Shown piece after piece: positions 46,826 through 58,199 of a DNA stretch of 64,000 nt (the stretch's first letter is position 1; every line of letters begins with the position of its first letter). The position numbers and the translations under genes are program-made. The notes beneath the pieces were generated by a model. The model was not told the DNA's origin and made no database searches. It saw only the letters and a program-made list of their open reading frames with translations. Source of the stretch: Salvia splendens (Eukaryota > Streptophyta > Magnoliopsida > Lamiales > Lamiaceae); NCBI RefSeq assembly GCF_004379255.2, contig NC_056048.1, positions 8,528,001 through 8,592,000 on the forward strand, in the 5' to 3' direction.

Positions 46826-48053
46826 AATCATATAAGTATCTATACCTAAACACCCTAGTCACGTAAGTATCTATATCTAAACATTATAAAATTATCTAGA
46901 TCTTTAATATATTAATTTTAAATTTTGTATCAAAATGAAATACTATCATTAATAGAACGGACTGACGTAGTAGTACTTTCTTTATTTCACAAACGTATGA
47001 ATTATTTTGGGAAAAGCTAGGTAACCATATTATGTACAACCATAAAATGGTTCAATTAGAAAAAAACCGGTTCACTTACAATTCTGGTTCAATAAAAACT
47101 AAATTTACCATTATATCCTTTATTAAGTTTTCCGCCAAATTTTTGACCTCCCCAAAACTGGCGCTGCTTTTCCCTCTCTCCCATTCCATTCCACCCCAAA
47201 AATGACGCCTGATTTTCCTCCCATTTCATTTATCTCTTTCATTTATTTCCTATATTATAGGATTTAGTTTGTAGTTCTATTATTCATTTATAAATAAATA
47301 AAATCTAAAAAGATTTGCTCTCTTTCTGTGTTATGCGTGCGTTCTATAGGCATTGCCCATTGTATAAATTTTAAGATTTATTTTTTTTGCTTTCTATGCT
47401 ACATATTATAAGATTTAATTTTGTTTGAAATATTAATCCTTTATAATCTAGCTTCGACTTTTCTGTTATGCGTTGCTTTCTGCTTTCTGCACACCATACT
47501 AAATTTATTCTTTATTTTCTGTTTTGGATAGATTCAATGTAATAAGTACAAGAAGTTGAGATTTATTTGATACGTGCACAACACTTGTTTGAAGAAATGC
47601 CCAACTGAATTTGTACTTGGTTTTTTTCGTATAAAATAGTAATACAGTACTTTATTGTATTGGTGCTAAACTTCTGGTGTTGAAGAAAATATGAATAGCT
47701 TAACTGAAACAATAAATACTAGACTGAAAAAATGAACTCTACCAAAGAAATAAAAACCAAATTATCAACTAGCTTTAACACAACAGCAATTCAAATTGTT
47801 CACAAATCACAACCAGATGAACTAAATACATATGAAGAAAAAACTTAAAAGCAGGATACAAACTCAATGTTCACTTCGAGCAACAAATCGTTTTAACAAG
47901 CACATAATCAACTAGCTTTAAAACAACAGCAAACCAAAATGTTCACTAATCACATCCGGATGAACTACATACACCTGAAAAAAAGCTTAAAAGCAGGACA
48001 CAAACTCAATGTTCAAAATTCCAAACTAGAATCACTTCGAGCAGCAAATCATT

Positions 48054-48956
48054 TTACATTATGCCACTTTCAGAAGGGCCATGACCTCCACTTCGACCAC
48101 GACCGCGACCGCGACCTCGACCTTTCCTATTTTCAGCTGGATTTTTATATCGAGCAGTTCTTGGCCTTCCTTTTCGAGTGACAACAATCGGATCTAAAAT
48201 AGGAATATCACCTCCATCAATTTCTATTGCTTGAGAACTACTTGGCCTTGTAAGAGTAGTTGCGCTGGCAGGATTCCAGCTCTTAAGGTCTCCATAAATT
48301 TCTTTGAGCCTATCTTTGACAAAATTGATTTTCTCCACTGAATCAATGGCAAAATCGCTGCATTTTATAAACTCACGCTCCATCTCTTGAAATTTTTTAT
48401 ACTCCTCCGACATGTGTGGATATGCACCTGCAAAAGAGATGCTAAAATGCGGTCTGTAAACATCCTTCCTCCATCGCCACAAAATATATCTCTCGCTCAC
48501 GTGATCAATATTTTTGAATACCAAAACCTTCAATATATGACAACATAAAATACCCATGCTCTCGAATTTCTTGCAATTGCACTTAAAATAGCCCCCAGCG
48601 GGCCGATGCTGAACAATGAAATGTAGCTCCATGGAAGAGGGATACATGCTCAATGTACGTGTCTCGGTAATATCATAACTGTCAAACACACTACCATCAG
48701 ACTCCAACGGAATGAGATTGCAATTCCAGATTGTCTTCACCTCTGTCTGAAATAGCTTCATAATATTGTTGGTGTACGCCTTAGCAAATTGTGCTTCCCA
48801 CTTAAACTCCGACGCACAAGTGATAGGCTTGCACTTAGTCAAATATTCAGCTTGAAGCTCTTTCTGAATTTTATCTACAATACAAATTTCATATTGTTCA
48901 ACGAAGCCTTTCAAAGTACTCTTCGAGTGAATGTATCCATCGAAGAATGCATGCAT
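48054..48956 (-). pseudogene. MULE/FAR1-type transposase, C-terminal half only
   Basis: 300 open codons: FFDGYIHSKSTLKGFVEQYE (the end of the MULE catalytic region), then a SWIM-type zinc finger CNCKKFESMGILCCHIL, a helical segment, and a basic RG-rich tail (GRGRGRGRGRSGG). This matches the second half of FAR1/FRS-like Mutator transposases, nuclear proteins from which the light regulators FHY3/FAR1 were domesticated. The FAR1 DNA-binding domain and most of the DDE core are absent. The apparent start at 48956 lies exactly where the tandem array begins, so upstream exons were probably replaced or displaced by the array. Confidence 0.82.
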
Positions 48957-50190
48957 TGAGATCTCATGTTACATAATAGATACATCTAGTGATTTATTCT
49001 CATCGAACCTCTTTTGATTTATAAGAGAAATTCTAATCACGATAGTATTTGATTAAATGATTTTTTGAATGTGCGCAAGATCTAACATTACAAACTTGAT
49101 AGATCAATCAGTAATTTATTCACACCCAACCTTTTCATTCACGAGGTACGTTGCCTAGTTGCTGTATACTCATCAAACTCTTTGGTTCGTAAGAGTAATA
49201 CTGACGACATCAGTCTTGATTGAGTTCTCATGTTACATAATAAATATATCAATTAGTGATTTATATCATCCAACCTTTTGATTTATTCAATAAATCTTAA
49301 TAAACATTACTGTTAGACTAGATAATTTTTTTTAATATGCTTGTTATCTAATAATCTGAAATTCAATCAGTGATATTCTCATCCAACCTCTTTTGATTCA
49401 TAAGAGAAATTCTAATCACGATAGTATTTGATCGAATGTGCGCAAGATCTAACATTACAAACTTGATAGATCAATCAGTAATTTATTCACACCCAACCTT
49501 TTCATTCACGAGGTACGTTGCCTAGTTGTTGTATACTCATCAAACTCTTTGGTTCGTAAGAGTAATACTGACGACATCAGTCTTGATTGGGATCTCATGT
49601 TACATAATAAATATATCAATTAGTGATTTATATCATCCAACCTTTTGATGTATTCAATAAATCTTAATAAACATTACTGTTAGACTAGATAATTTTTTTT
49701 AATATGCTTGTTATCTAATAATCTGAAATTCAATCAGTGATATTCTCATCCAACCTCTTTTGATTCATAAGAGAAATTCTAATCACGATAGTATTTGATC
49801 GAATGTGCGCAAGATCTAACATTGCAAACTTGATAGATCAATCAGTAATTTATTCACACCCAACCTTTTCATTCACGAGGTACATTGCCTAGTTGTTGTA
49901 TACTCATCAAACTCTTTGGTTCGTAAGAGTAATACTGACGACATCAGTCTTGATTGAGATCTCATGTTACATAATAAATATATCAATTAGTGATTTATAT
50001 CATCCAACCTTTTGATTTATTCAATAAATCTTAATAAACATTACTGTTAGACTAGATAATTTTTTTTAATATGCTTGTTATCTAATAATCTGAAATTCAA
50101 TCAGTGATATTCTCATCCAACCTCTTTTGATTCATAAGAGAAATTCTAATCACGATAGTATTTGATTAAATGATTTTTCGAATGTGCAAA
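48957..50190. repeat. 367-bp tandem array inside the MULE
   Basis: The landmark 'attct(c)atc(c/g)aacctcttttgat' recurs at 48996, 49375, 49742 and 50109, giving periods of 379, 367 and 367. Units two to four are nearly identical by eye, indicating recent amplification; the first is more diverged. It contains 'gacgacatcagtcttgattg' and 'aaactctttggttcgtaagag' in each full unit. Confidence 0.93.
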
Positions 50191-50498
50191 TCAGTAATTT
50201 ATTCTCACCCAACCTATTCATTCACACTAATAATGAACGTAGGGATGGATCGTCTTCTGAGACAAACATCGCATATATATATTTTGATTTTAATTACATA
50301 AAAAGTAGGGATCGTTTTCTGAGACAAACATCAATAATGGTAAAAACACACATCCATATGAACGCATGAAGTATAAAGATGAAAAATTATATTGAAAGTT
50401 GTGTTGTTGCCAACAATATTAAATTCTTGAAGATTTCAAAGCAAACTCAATTAGGGTTTAGGGTTTCAAACTCAGATTTCAAACGTTCATATTTTCAC

Positions 50499-50506
50499 TA
50501 TAAAAT
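50499..50506 (+). promoter_or_regulatory. TATA box of the MULE-internal ORF
   Basis: TATAAAAT lies 60 bp upstream of the ATG at 50559, followed by a pyrimidine-rich leader (tcttccctcc). Confidence 0.5.
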
Positions 50507-50558
50507 GGTGAGTCGTATTCTCTTCCCTCCAAACATTCTTCATTATTCATCTTTAACA

Positions 50559-50986
50559 ATGGTTGATCATAAAAGCTCCAAACATACTCCATTCAAGAAG
50601 AGTACTCCTACTAAAAGCCCCAAACCCAATACCCCAAGCAGAAACATCACTCCTAAAAGAGAGCCTGGTACAACCTACGCAACTCCAACAAAGAAGACGA
50701 AGTTGAGCCTTCATGAATCATCGCCCTCCACAAATTTAGAAGCTATGTGCAGGAACTTCAAAGAAGCCGAAACAAAATTGAAAAATGAAGTGAACGAGTT
50801 ATTCCGCCGGCTGTCATCGGCTGGTAACGTCGAACCAATTGAAGGCTTCCTATTGCACAACCCCCTTTGGTAAAGTTGTATGATATACTCATGGAAATGA
50901 AGTTGGATACTACATACAAGGATCAAGAAGGAACTTCCAGCCCCATCCCTGTGGTGCTAATCCCAGATAGCTCGAGCGATGTTTAA
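50559..50986 (+). pseudogene. Unrecognised basic ORF inside the MULE, frameshifted
   Basis: I do not recognise this protein. From the ATG at 50559 (context AACAATGG) it reads MVDHKSSKHTPFKKSTPT.., a Lys/Ser/Thr/Pro-rich stretch of about 60 residues (many TP and SP pairs), then a predicted helix/coiled coil (NFKEAETKLKNEVNELFRRL), to 50873. A different frame then continues plausibly: LVKLYDILMEMKLDTTYKDQ and a Ser-rich end (IPDSSSDV) with TAA at 50984. A small shift in the 'aaccccctttgg' run near 50865 would join them, or an unseen splice might. It could be a captured host fragment or an accessory MULE gene. Confidence 0.5.
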
Positions 50987-52489
50987 TTTGCTTTACTATG
51001 TTCTAAGTATTTTGTTTGTTTTGCTCCCTGTCGGACTTATTTCTTTCTATGCAATATGGTTTCAATATCATCGTCTTAATTAGTAGTACTATTTGTTCTA
51101 TGTTATGTAATCGGTTATCTTCATTATGTATCTTCATTTTTAAGCCATATATGTTTGATTTACATATCATTCCTCAACTCCAATAAATCAAAGATAATAG
51201 TTTAAAATCTTGGCAGGTGTTGAGTTAACCCTAACAACTAGTTGAAACTTTATTGAAGTTAATCATGTAACTTTAAATTACCGACAAACATTTAACATCT
51301 AAAATTTAAGAGATCTTTTCACAAAGTTTCAAGTGATGCACGCTTATAAGTTTGATTAATTGTCAAATGAACAATAGGCATATGCTATACCAATTTATAT
51401 TTGAATAGATAGATGTGATCATAAGCAAGAATAAAATTGGTTAACATATGAATATTTTCTCCAACTGCTAGTAGAAGGAATGTTATGGAATGAGTCAATG
51501 AGTTATGGAAATTGTAATTAGAATATGAATATTTTCACCAAATAAACCCACATCTGTTACTATGTAAATAGTTATTAGTATATGAACATTTTCTCCAAAA
51601 TAATAGGTATCTAATATCATATTTTTGTGCTGGAATGAGTTATGGAAATTATTAGTAGGAGTATATGAATATTTTATTCCAAAATAATCATATACTAATA
51701 TCATATTTTTGTGCTGGAATGAGTTATGGAAATTTTATATATGAATATGTTTCCCAAAAAAATTGGCTAATCTTTATGGAAATTCTCTAGTATATGACAA
51801 TTTTCCCAATGGTAATACGGTTGTTATATATTCAAGATGAGTATTGTAAGTAAAGATTTTGTCATATCGGTTGTTGCTACAATATTATATTAAAGATGGC
51901 TGCTACAATATATATTGAAAACTTGTGTATTGATTTATTATTTTTTTTGGGAACTATAAAATGTAGTAGTAATTAATGCATTTAACTTGAATTCAAATTT
52001 GAAAATGAAAAGGATGAGTGATGCAGAATCAAAATGGAACGAAAATGAGGCTGAGGGTAATAAAGTCTTTTGAAATTGTCCACTAACTATAATTGATATT
52101 TTATTATTTAATTAACACTTAAATTTACTTTTATACCCCTGTGTGGTTGTCCACATTATGGTTGTTTAGCATCACCCAATTATTTTTGGTGGGTAAAGTT
52201 TTAATGGAACTTAGAAAATATCTACTGGAGGGATACAAATGAAAGTAACTTGGTAATTGGATTTGACAGCGAATATCTTGGGACTGTGAATTGGGCAGCC
52301 AGAAGTAATCACATTTGAAACGTACGGATATTTTCATTCTCCCTCCATCTCATAATAGACGTCAAACTTTTCTTTTTAATTTATCTCATAGAATATGTCA
52401 CATTTCCTTTTATAAAAAAAGTTCTCTTTATCATTAATATAAATATATTATTTTCTCTTTCCACTCAACACACAAAACAACACCTCCTA

Positions 52490-52878
52490 AAACTCGATGT
52501 ATGGAGGATGGTTTTTTTTCGATTTTTCAAATTTTTTTTTTCAATTTTTCGATTTTTTGATTTCCACTCAACACACAGACTAGCAATTTTTCGATTTTTT
52601 TTCAAAACTCGATGCATGGAGGATGGTTTTTTTTTTCCGTGAACAATGTATTTTTTTTTAATTATGTATGTTTTTTTAATTTATATAAAATGGTTGCATT
52701 TTCGCCGTATTCGTGTCGAAATTTTAATTCTGTATTTGTGTGAATTACCACGTTAATGTGCAGTGGGATGTCCTAGTGATGTGGCAGTGCAGTGGCTAGT
52801 CCTAATGACGTGGCAGAAGGTGTTTTTTGCTAGTCCTAGTGCTAGTCTGCTGGCTAGTCTGTTGTATTGTGGATGCTC
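52490..52878. mobile_element. Harbinger-type remnant, right end preserved
   Basis: It ends TATTGTGGATGCTC|TTA (TTA 52879-52881). It is preceded by 'gatgtggcagtg' and 'gctagtcctagtg' words, as in the 3' end of the ORF1 element at 57600-57750. It also carries a duplicated 'aaaactcgatg(t/c)atggaggatggttttttt' (52490 and 52605). The left end is not found. Confidence 0.5.
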
Positions 52879-52880
52879 TT

Positions 52881-53135
52881 ACTCCCTCCATTCCATAATA
52901 GTGTAGTCATTTTGTCATTTTGGTACGTTCCATAATAGTGGAGTCATTTCCCCTTTTGGTAAAAGTCAAAACATTCTTCTCACTTACTTTACCCTCTCTT
53001 ACTTTATTCTCTCTTCATCTCTCTATATTTTCCATTTTTACTTTATTCTTCCTTTAGTTAACCTACCCAACACATTTTTTCTTAAATCACGTGACGAAAA
53101 TAAATGTCTTCACTACTATGGAACGGAGGGAATAC
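52881..53135. mobile_element. Stowaway-like MITE
   Basis: It runs from ACTCCCTCCATTCCATAATA to TATGGAACGGAGGGAAT, good inverted ends. It abuts the Harbinger remnant's TTA directly. Confidence 0.7.
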
Positions 53136-53342
53136 TTTACTCTCTCCATTTAATACACAAAATATAGTTGCATAAAATCTCGTGCCGTCCCAGAGGGAGT
53201 AATTGCTCGGTAGACTTTGTAGTAATTTTTAAAAATTTAAAAGTGTAAAATAATAAGAAAATGAATTTGGGTAAGAGCTTAAGAGATGTTTGCCACTGTC
53301 GATATGAATATTATGGTAAGCGAGTTCTTGTATACTTTCTAG

Positions 53343-54003
53343 TAGGCATGTCAAAATGGATATCGGGTATTGGATATCCGATATCCAAACCCAAAAAAGT
53401 TAGATAATTGGATACCCGAAACCCGATTTTTCAGGTATCGGATCGGGATCGAATAGCGAATATTTTGGATTATCGAGTATCGTGTATACCCGAATTGTTA
53501 GATCTTGATTCTTATGAATTATTAAATTGTGATATTTATAAAGGATGGATGTTTGAACTTAAGAATTATGATGGTTATTGACTTATTGGGGATGGAGATG
53601 TTAATATGTATATAACTTATGAATTTTATATTTTTCAAAGTTTGTAGTTATTTTCTTTTAAATTTGAACTACTACATGAATTTTGTATTCCTAAAAGTTT
53701 GTAGTTATTTTCTCTTAAATTCGCACTACTACAAAAATTTTGTATTTCTAAAAGTTTGTAGTTATTTTCTCTTGAATACTACTTCAACTTTGTATTAAAT
53801 TTAAATTAAATAATATTAAATAAATTCTAAAAGTTTGTAGTTAATTTCCAAAAATCAAAAATCAAAAATCAAAATCACAATCGGGACTGGATACCCGAGT
53901 CGGGTATTCAGGTACCCGAAATTAAATTCGGGTCGGGTATCAGATATTGGATTTTTGGAATTTCGGGATCAGGTATCCGCGAGTACCCAATTTAACTGGC
54001 CTA
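53343..54003. mobile_element. Small non-autonomous hAT element
   Basis: An exact 8-bp target duplication CTTTCTAG (53335-53342 and 54004-54011) flanks ends TAGGCATGTCAAAATGG and, read inward, TAGGCCAGTTAAATTGG. Both ends carry clusters of GGATACCCGA/TCGGGTAT words. It is 661 bp with an AT-rich centre holding three copies of 'aaagtttgtagttattttct'. No coding. Confidence 0.88.
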
Positions 54004-54011
54004 CTTTCTAG

Positions 54012-55728
54012 TACTATCTCTGCCCTTTAAAAAAATATTTTTTTTATTTTGAGATGTTCTTTTGAATTGGACCAACTCAAAATAAGAGTGAGTCCATTAT
54101 CCATTAATGATACTCCACCTTATGAAGTAGCGATGAGTTTCATGTACACATAGCTTTTGCTATCAATATCTTTCTTATTTTACCAATTACGCATTAAAAA
54201 ATATGTTATTTTTAAAATTAGTCTACTCCCTTCGTTTGTGAAAAGTATGAACTATTTTCTTACTAGTCCGTCTTTGAAAAATATGAACTTTCTAATTTTA
54301 GAATAGTTAAATAACATATTACCATTACACGTCATTTTATTTACAATTTATACCATTACATTACATTACTATAGACACAGAGCTCACTCTCCACTAATAT
54401 TACCTACAAGGCTTTATATCTCTCTCTTACTTTATCAATTATACTTTAAAATCCATATTGAACCAAATATTCTTATTTTTAAGGAACGGAGGAAGTATTA
54501 TTAAGGTACGAAGGGATTTCTTTTTACCAACAATGGTTTTTAGGATGAGAAAATTAAAAGAAATGATATGAAATTTAGCAATCTTGGGTAGAAAACCAAT
54601 TTGTTTCTGGATGTTTATCACTCATTCTATTTCAACTAAGAACTTTTTTTTAATTGGTCCAACTAAGATGATTCATTACTTAAAAAAACTTGTATCACTA
54701 TTTGATTCTTTATTATACTCCTTCCGTTCCATACTTCCGTAATATATCTTTTAAACATATTAAAATCTAAAACATTGATGTTTATGAAAAGAAATTAAAA
54801 ACACAAAAAAAATCAAATAGAGAATAAAGTAAAAAAACAAAATAGTAAATGAGAGAAAAAATGAATAAAGTAAAAGGAATGATAATTTTTGCTAAAAAAA
54901 AGAAAGGTCAAAGTAGCTTGGAATAATTCAAAATAAAATACTCCCAGTTGCCATTAAAAGTATCCACTATTTCATTTTTATTTTATCCCATAAAAGTATG
55001 CATTTTTTTATTTTGAAAACTCTTGTCTCCATAATAGGATGAGACTCATTTTCTACTAATAATACTTTAGTTATTTTTTCTTTCCATATATTTCTTACTT
55101 TATCAATTGTGTATAAAAATCCGTGTCCTACCAAAAATGCATATTCTTATGGAATAAAGGAAGTACAGTATATATTGCAAGTAGCTTAAGACAGAATGAA
55201 ATATCAGATTAACACTTAAAATATCATTGTACTCTTCCGTACCTAAAAATAGACTAGTTTTGACATTTTGGGTCGTCCCCATAGGTTAGACTAAGTTTAA
55301 ACATGGAAAGTTTTCAACAAATAATATTCTTACACATCAGATATGGACCCCATAATTCATAGTACTTTTTTCCATCTCTTTATTGCTTTACTAATTATAC
55401 ATTAAATTTCATGTCATTTGTAAAATTATTTACTCCCTCCGTCCAATTAAGTTGAATCGTTTTATTCATTGGGATGTCCCAACTAAGTTGAGTTATTTTT
55501 TTAAAAAAAAATAAAACATCCAATCACTCTTATTATATTTCACCATCTATTTTATTCTCTTTTTTTATCTTTCCTATTTTATTATTCTCTACTATTTTTC
55601 AACACAATTTTTTAATCTCCATATTTAAAAGGTTTGTCTCATTTTAGCTGGAATGGAGATAAAGGATTCAACCTTATAAAAAGTTGGAAGAAATAATACT
55701 CACGAGTTACGAAGAGTCACATATTTGT
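54012..55728. other. Run of Stowaway-like MITEs, no gene
   Basis: Several MITEs follow one another: about 54224-54497 (TACTCCCTTCG..GGAACGGAGGAAGTA), 54716-54938, 54939-55165 (TACTCCCAGT..AATAAAGGAAGTA), one around 55230-55430 and one from 55432 (TACTCCCTCCGTCCAATTAA). Ends are degraded and exact borders of some are uncertain. Confidence 0.6.
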
Positions 55729-56058
55729 TAGACCATCCACAATAGGCGCCCAGCGACCGCCCAGCCGAGCGCCGGCGCTGGGCGGTTCGCTGGGCGGTCT
55801 ATTGCAGCCGCCCAGCGGCTGAGTGGAGAGAGAACCCGCGCAGCGCTGGGCGGTTATGTGGCGCTGGGCGGTCGGCTGGGCGGTCCGTTCGGCGCTATTG
55901 TAGCGCCCGGATCGCCCAGCGCACCGCCTAGCGCGAAAATTAATTTTTTTTTTCCGAAACACTATTTATACGCGCTTTGCTCGTCATTTTCATTCGCACC
56001 ACTTGTTTTAACGAGTACTCTCTCTATCTTAATTTCTGTTCAAGATCAACAACGGGAA

Positions 56059-57433
56059 ATGGATCTCAACAACGAGCCTAGTTCCGGGAGTAGCGGGTCA
56101 CAAACTCCGACGATCCCTGTGGGAAGTGGATGGGGTCTGGTGCCCGGGTACTACAACATGTACCCGTGGCAGCAGATGATGTCCGGGGCCCCAATGGGGG
56201 GAGTCCGCATGCAGATGATGCCCGGGGGAGCACCGGCGACACAGTGGACTCCGGGGGTCGTACCGGCGACACAGTGGACTCCGGGGGTCGTACCGGCTAC
56301 ACAGGGGACTCCGGGGGTCGTACCGGCTACACAGGGGACTCCTGGGGGGTCCCCGGCGACGGCGGGGGATGTCTATCGCCCCAGTTTTGATTTTTCGACT
56401 GGGTCTTCGCACACATCGACCCAAACACCCTTGGGGTTTGATAGTTTCTCCTTAGATGAGTTGGAGTTTGATACTCTCGGAGCTCCGGAGACTCTAGTTC
56501 AAGGGGGGGGCAGTGCCGGGGTGTGGCGCCCCAAAGAAGAAGGGTAAGAAGAAGGTTGGCGAGTCGTCGCAGCCGGGTGAGGAGGAGGTACGGAGGAGGT
56601 GGACGGACGACGAGAACGTCGCGCTCAGCAAGGCGTGGGTGAGTGTTTGCGACGATCCTCTCGTTTCGAACGAGCAAAGGATCGTCAACATGTGGGGCAA
56701 GATAGCAGCAGCCTACCAGAGATTTTGCCCGGAGGGGAGGCCCCGCAACGGGGAGGATTGCCGGAAGGGCTGGAACCGAATCAGGGCGGCGGTCTCCCGA
56801 TTTTCGGGTTTGTACACCAACGCACTCCGCATGATGAGCAGTGGCCAAACGGAGGATGACTGCAGGAGAATAGCGGAGAAAGCCTTCCCACTGAAGGGTT
56901 TATACAAGGACTTCACCTACTGGAACTGCTATCTTGTACTGAGCGAGTCCGAGAAGTTCCGAGTAGGTGTCGACTCTGGCTGGCCGAAGAAGCAACGACT
57001 GAACTACACCGGCGATTACAACGGCAGCAGCGGAGGTTCCCACGACCTCCCCGAGACGACGCAGGAGTTCCCCACGCCGCGTTCGGTCGGTGGCCGACCT
57101 CGCCCGATTGGGCGCAAGCGCGCTCAGTAGGCGGCGAGAGGGAACGCCGGGGCTTCCCAGGAGGTCTAGTCGGCATCCCCCCTTGGCCAATCCACCCAGG
57201 AGCTCAAATTCTTCGCTCGCGCCCAAACGCGCGCTCAGTTGATCAAGACGATGGCCGAATGGCGGGTGGCGACGGATCCCGTGGAGAAGAGCGTGCTTCA
57301 AACCTTGCTCATGAGCCTGTAGGACGAGTTGGAGGCTATACGGAGGGAGACCGGTGGCGGCGGCAGCGGCGTAGGCGGCGGAGGCGACGGCGATGGTGGC
57401 GACGGAGGCGACGACGACGGAGACGAGGAGTGA
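56059..57433 (+). pseudogene. Harbinger ORF1 (Myb/trihelix-like DNA-binding protein), broken
   Basis: The ATG at 56059 starts MDLNNEPSSGSSG. A Pro/Thr-rich segment with a 10-residue repeat (ATQxTPGVVP, about four copies, 56227-56350) follows. A G8 run at 56503-56510 shifts frame; the next frame (to 57130) has the basic KKKGKKK and a Myb/SANT-like trihelix, RRRWTDDENVALSKAW.. WGKIAAAYQ.. DCRKGWNRI, followed by SGLYTNAL. The same frame continues past three TAG codons (57128, and two more near 57169 and 57320) through QELKFFARAQTRAQLIK and a Gly-rich end to TGA at 57431. In active Harbinger systems this protein binds subterminal repeats and brings the transposase to the DNA. A TATTTATA (about 55965) may be its promoter. 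Confidence 0.82.
56227..56350 (+). repeat. 30-bp tandem repeat within ORF1
   Basis: About four copies of a unit containing 'acCGGGGGTCGTACCGGC' (with CAGTGGACT or CAGGGGACT) code for ATQWTPGVVP / ATQGTPGVVP. The unit is a multiple of three and keeps frame. Confidence 0.85.
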
Positions 57434-57764
57434 ATTGTCACTCTTTTTTATTAATGTATTTTTTTTAAAATTAATGTACTTTTTTTAAATTATTGTACTT
57501 TTTTAAATTTTAATAGTATTATTAAACTTTTCCCGTATATGTCTCGTAAATTAAATTCCGTATATTGTGTGATTGTTAATTATGTCATTTTATATAATTG
57601 TTATTAGTGATGTGGCTATTGATGTGGCTGGGCTATTTATGATGTGGCTAGGCTATGGCTGGGCTATTTATGATGTGGCAGGAGGATTTTTAGTGCTAAT
57701 GATGTGGCAGTGGCTAGGCTATGGCTGGGCTATTGCTGGGCTATTCCTATTGTGGAAGTCCTTA

Positions 57765-58199
57765 ATAAATTACACTACTCCAAGTAGACGAAGAGTCCCA
57801 AAGGCTAAAACATAAGAAAAATATGACAAACAATTCCATCACCACTATCACTCCCTCTCTGCGTGTTTTAGCTTTGGAAGTGGCGTGATACAGCGACGAA
57901 CTCGCACCTTTTGTTTTTACAAAAAAGGGTAAAATTTACTAATACTTCTACAAGTTTGTTTTGTTTAGTACTGCTTCCTTTCAATGTAGTATCGCCTTGA
58001 ATGCTCTTTTATGGATTTTCACTGGATGGATGACTTGACCTCTCTCTGTGCTCCAAACCCTTGAACACAACACACACTTGTCAGCAAGCTTTGCACCTTT
58101 TTTTGTTTTCCCGAACAAAGTTGGAAATAAATTAAAGTAGGGTTTTAAGATGATGAAAGTACTCTGATATTCCTAGAGAGAGAAGAAGGCCTCTTCGAG
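57765..58199. other. Spacer upstream of helicase copy 2
   Basis: Nothing definite. It may hold the relic promoter and leader of the helicase pseudogene. Confidence 0.5.

Larger units (their letters stand above)
44301..47008. other. Intergenic DNA crowded with MITEs
   Basis: No gene. It contains a Harbinger-type right end (44670-45010), Stowaway-like elements at 45249-45458 and 45558-45797, degraded ones around 45800-46030 and 46160-46310, and an inverted-repeat element at 46545-46825. Confidence 0.6.
47009..52177 (-). mobile_element. Mutator-like element (MULE), 5.2 kb
   Basis: The terminal repeats GGGAAAAGCTAGGTAACCAT and, read inward, GGGTGATGCTAAACAACCAT share TATG-ACAACCA further in. 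An exact 9-bp target duplication AATTATTTT (47000-47008 and 52178-52186) is diagnostic of Mutator-like elements. Inside are a truncated transposase, a 367-bp tandem array and an unknown ORF on the plus strand. Confidence 0.92.
52178..53342. other. Intergenic DNA with MITE and Harbinger remnants
   Basis: No gene. It holds a Stowaway-like start at 52340, a Harbinger-type right end (52490-52878), a Stowaway-like MITE (52881-53135) and a fragment to about 53205. Confidence 0.6.
55732..57761 (+). mobile_element. PIF/Harbinger element 4 (ORF1-only)
   Basis: Left end GACCATCCACAATAGGCG; right end, read inward, GGACTTCCACAATAGGAA; TTA on both sides (55729-55731 and 57762-57764). Subterminal left DNA repeats CGCCCAGC/GCTGGGCG many times, and the right end repeats GGCTGGGCTATT. 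The 2030-bp element carries only the Myb/trihelix-type ORF1, with no transposase sequence. Confidence 0.87.

Noticed and set aside
55858..56058. In-frame extension of ORF1 upstream to 55858
   Set aside because: It runs through the GC-rich subterminal repeats and past the TATA-like site; the ATG at 56059 with a normal leader is more likely.
57259..57468. Arg-rich ORF on the plus strand
   Set aside because: Shifted frame of the Gly/Asp-rich ORF1 tail and its GGC repeats.
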